A stretch of 64,000 nt of DNA from an uncultured Bacteroidia bacterium. Lineage in GTDB: Bacteria; Bacteroidota; Bacteroidia; Bacteroidales; UBA932. Each line of letters starts with the position of its first letter. Within the stretch, counting starts at the first letter, position 1. Below the pieces are notes generated by a model that made no database searches, was not told where the DNA came from, and saw nothing but the letters and a program-made list of their open reading frames with translations. The DNA lies in assembly GCA_902784435.1 (NCBI GenBank), contig CACZUR010000007.1, positions 1 through 64,000 of the forward strand, read 5' to 3'. The position numbers were made by a program, and so were the translations under genes. Positions 63,527 through 64,000 of this stretch are shown here, piece by piece.

Positions 63527-64000
63527 ATGAAAGGTATCAAAATGATTCTGGGAGCCCTTGCTGCAGCAAGCCTCCTCTTCTCCGTGAACGGCTACGCTCA
63601 GGAGAACGCAAACCGTGACGAAAACGGTAACATCGTACGCGGTGCCTATGAGACCAACAAGGCTCTGGACAACACGTTCATCAGCCTGGGTATCGGCTAC
63701 AACGCCGGCCTGAACTTCGGAAACCGCGGAACCATTCCTGTAGCACAGGGTTGGGGCGGTCTGGGCATCGATGCCGCTATCGGTAAATGGTGGACCCCCA
63801 TCATCGGTAACCGTATCAACTACCATGGCTTCAACAACGACGTGAAGGGTCAGGGCTTCGGTAATTTCCGTCAGCACTTCCTCACCGTAGACCTCCTCTG
63901 GAGCCTCACCGACACTTTCTGGGGTTACAAAGAGACCCGCGCCTGGGATGTGGTTCCCTACCTCTCCGGCGGTTATGCCCGCGTAAAAGGCAATAACGAG
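63527..64000 (+). CDS. Outer-membrane beta-barrel protein, 5' part only
   Basis: The reading frame is open for 158 codons to the window end. It starts with a signal peptide (MKGIKMILGALAAASLLFSV, cleaved after GYAQ) and then aromatic-rich alternating strands (FISLGIGYNAGLNFG, HFLTVDLLWSLTD, VVPYLSGGYARVKG) typical of an OmpA-like or other small outer-membrane barrel. The C-terminus, and hence any OmpA peptidoglycan-binding domain, is outside the window. Codon use (GGT, AAC, CGT) looks biased toward high expression, which fits the strong promoter. Confidence 0.85.
   Translation, partial: MKGIKMILGALAAASLLFSVNGYAQENANRDENGNIVRGAYETNKALDNTFISLGIGYNAGLNFGNRGTIPVAQGWGGLGIDAAIGKWWTPIIGNRINYHGFNNDVKGQGFGNFRQHFLTVDLLWSLTDTFWGYKETRAWDVVPYLSGGYARVKGNNE

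Overview
The window looks like chromosomal DNA from a GC-rich member of the Bacteroidales (Bacteroidota). The evidence is a SusC/SusD pair under a hybrid two-component regulator, Bacteroidota-restricted families (DUF3823, DUF5606, DUF3276, DUF4493-like), an elongated NusB, and start regions that repeatedly carry the Bacteroidota promoter (-33 TTTG, 19-20 bases, -7 TAnnTTTG). I cannot name the species. No rRNA, CRISPR array, integrase, transposase or convincing tRNA was seen, and no gene-free stretch exceeds about 250 bases.

Layout. (1) 1-15704: a polysaccharide-utilisation-type locus on the minus strand (SusC, SusD, DUF3823 lipoprotein, repeat-containing lipoprotein) with three secreted or lipid-anchored esterases and no glycosidase, beside a divergent hybrid two-component regulator. 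A 13-base motif sits at identical spacing before both minus-strand promoters. (2) 15746-18558: small operon of a metallo-hydrolase, a bile-acid/sodium-symporter-type carrier and a PlsC-like acyltransferase. (3) 18658-25878: pckA, then a tightly overlapping housekeeping operon nusB-yajC-ybbR-coaE-DUF5606-rimO-DUF6340-like. (4) 25979-29292: PUR-alpha-like protein, amidohydrolase and two tandem purine nucleoside phosphorylases, the second with an Asn-to-Asp change at the base-specificity position. (5) 29424-34020: coiled-coil protein, zapA, a structured RNA that fits 6S RNA, rny, and a KefB-type antiporter.

(6) 34087-46494 is the most unusual region. A seven-gene plus-strand operon with overlapping or nearly abutting genes encodes a membrane RCK-like/RyR-like protein, a soluble RCK-like/RyR-like protein, an FHA-like/transmembrane/trypsin-like protease, a kinase C-lobe remnant, a small exported protein, an exported TPR-CHAT protease and an exported protein of unknown family. 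It converges on a two-gene minus-strand operon for a TIR-transmembrane protein and a TPR-BACON-PEGA-beta-barrel protein. I read it as a candidate envelope-spanning signalling or conflict (immunity/cell-death-like) system inserted between core genes.

(7) 46567-64000: core genes again: 5'-nucleotidase-like lipoprotein with ffh, a DUF4493-like lipoprotein, acyl-CoA synthetase, cytidylate-kinase-like protein, tyrosine phosphatase, rpsA-rnz, a LysM glucosaminidase with mltG and a RelA/SpoT homologue whose hydrolase motif is lost, uvrB, and the start of an outer-membrane barrel protein cut by the window end. Gene starts were moved inward where an upstream alternative start lay inside a promoter or ahead of a signal peptide.
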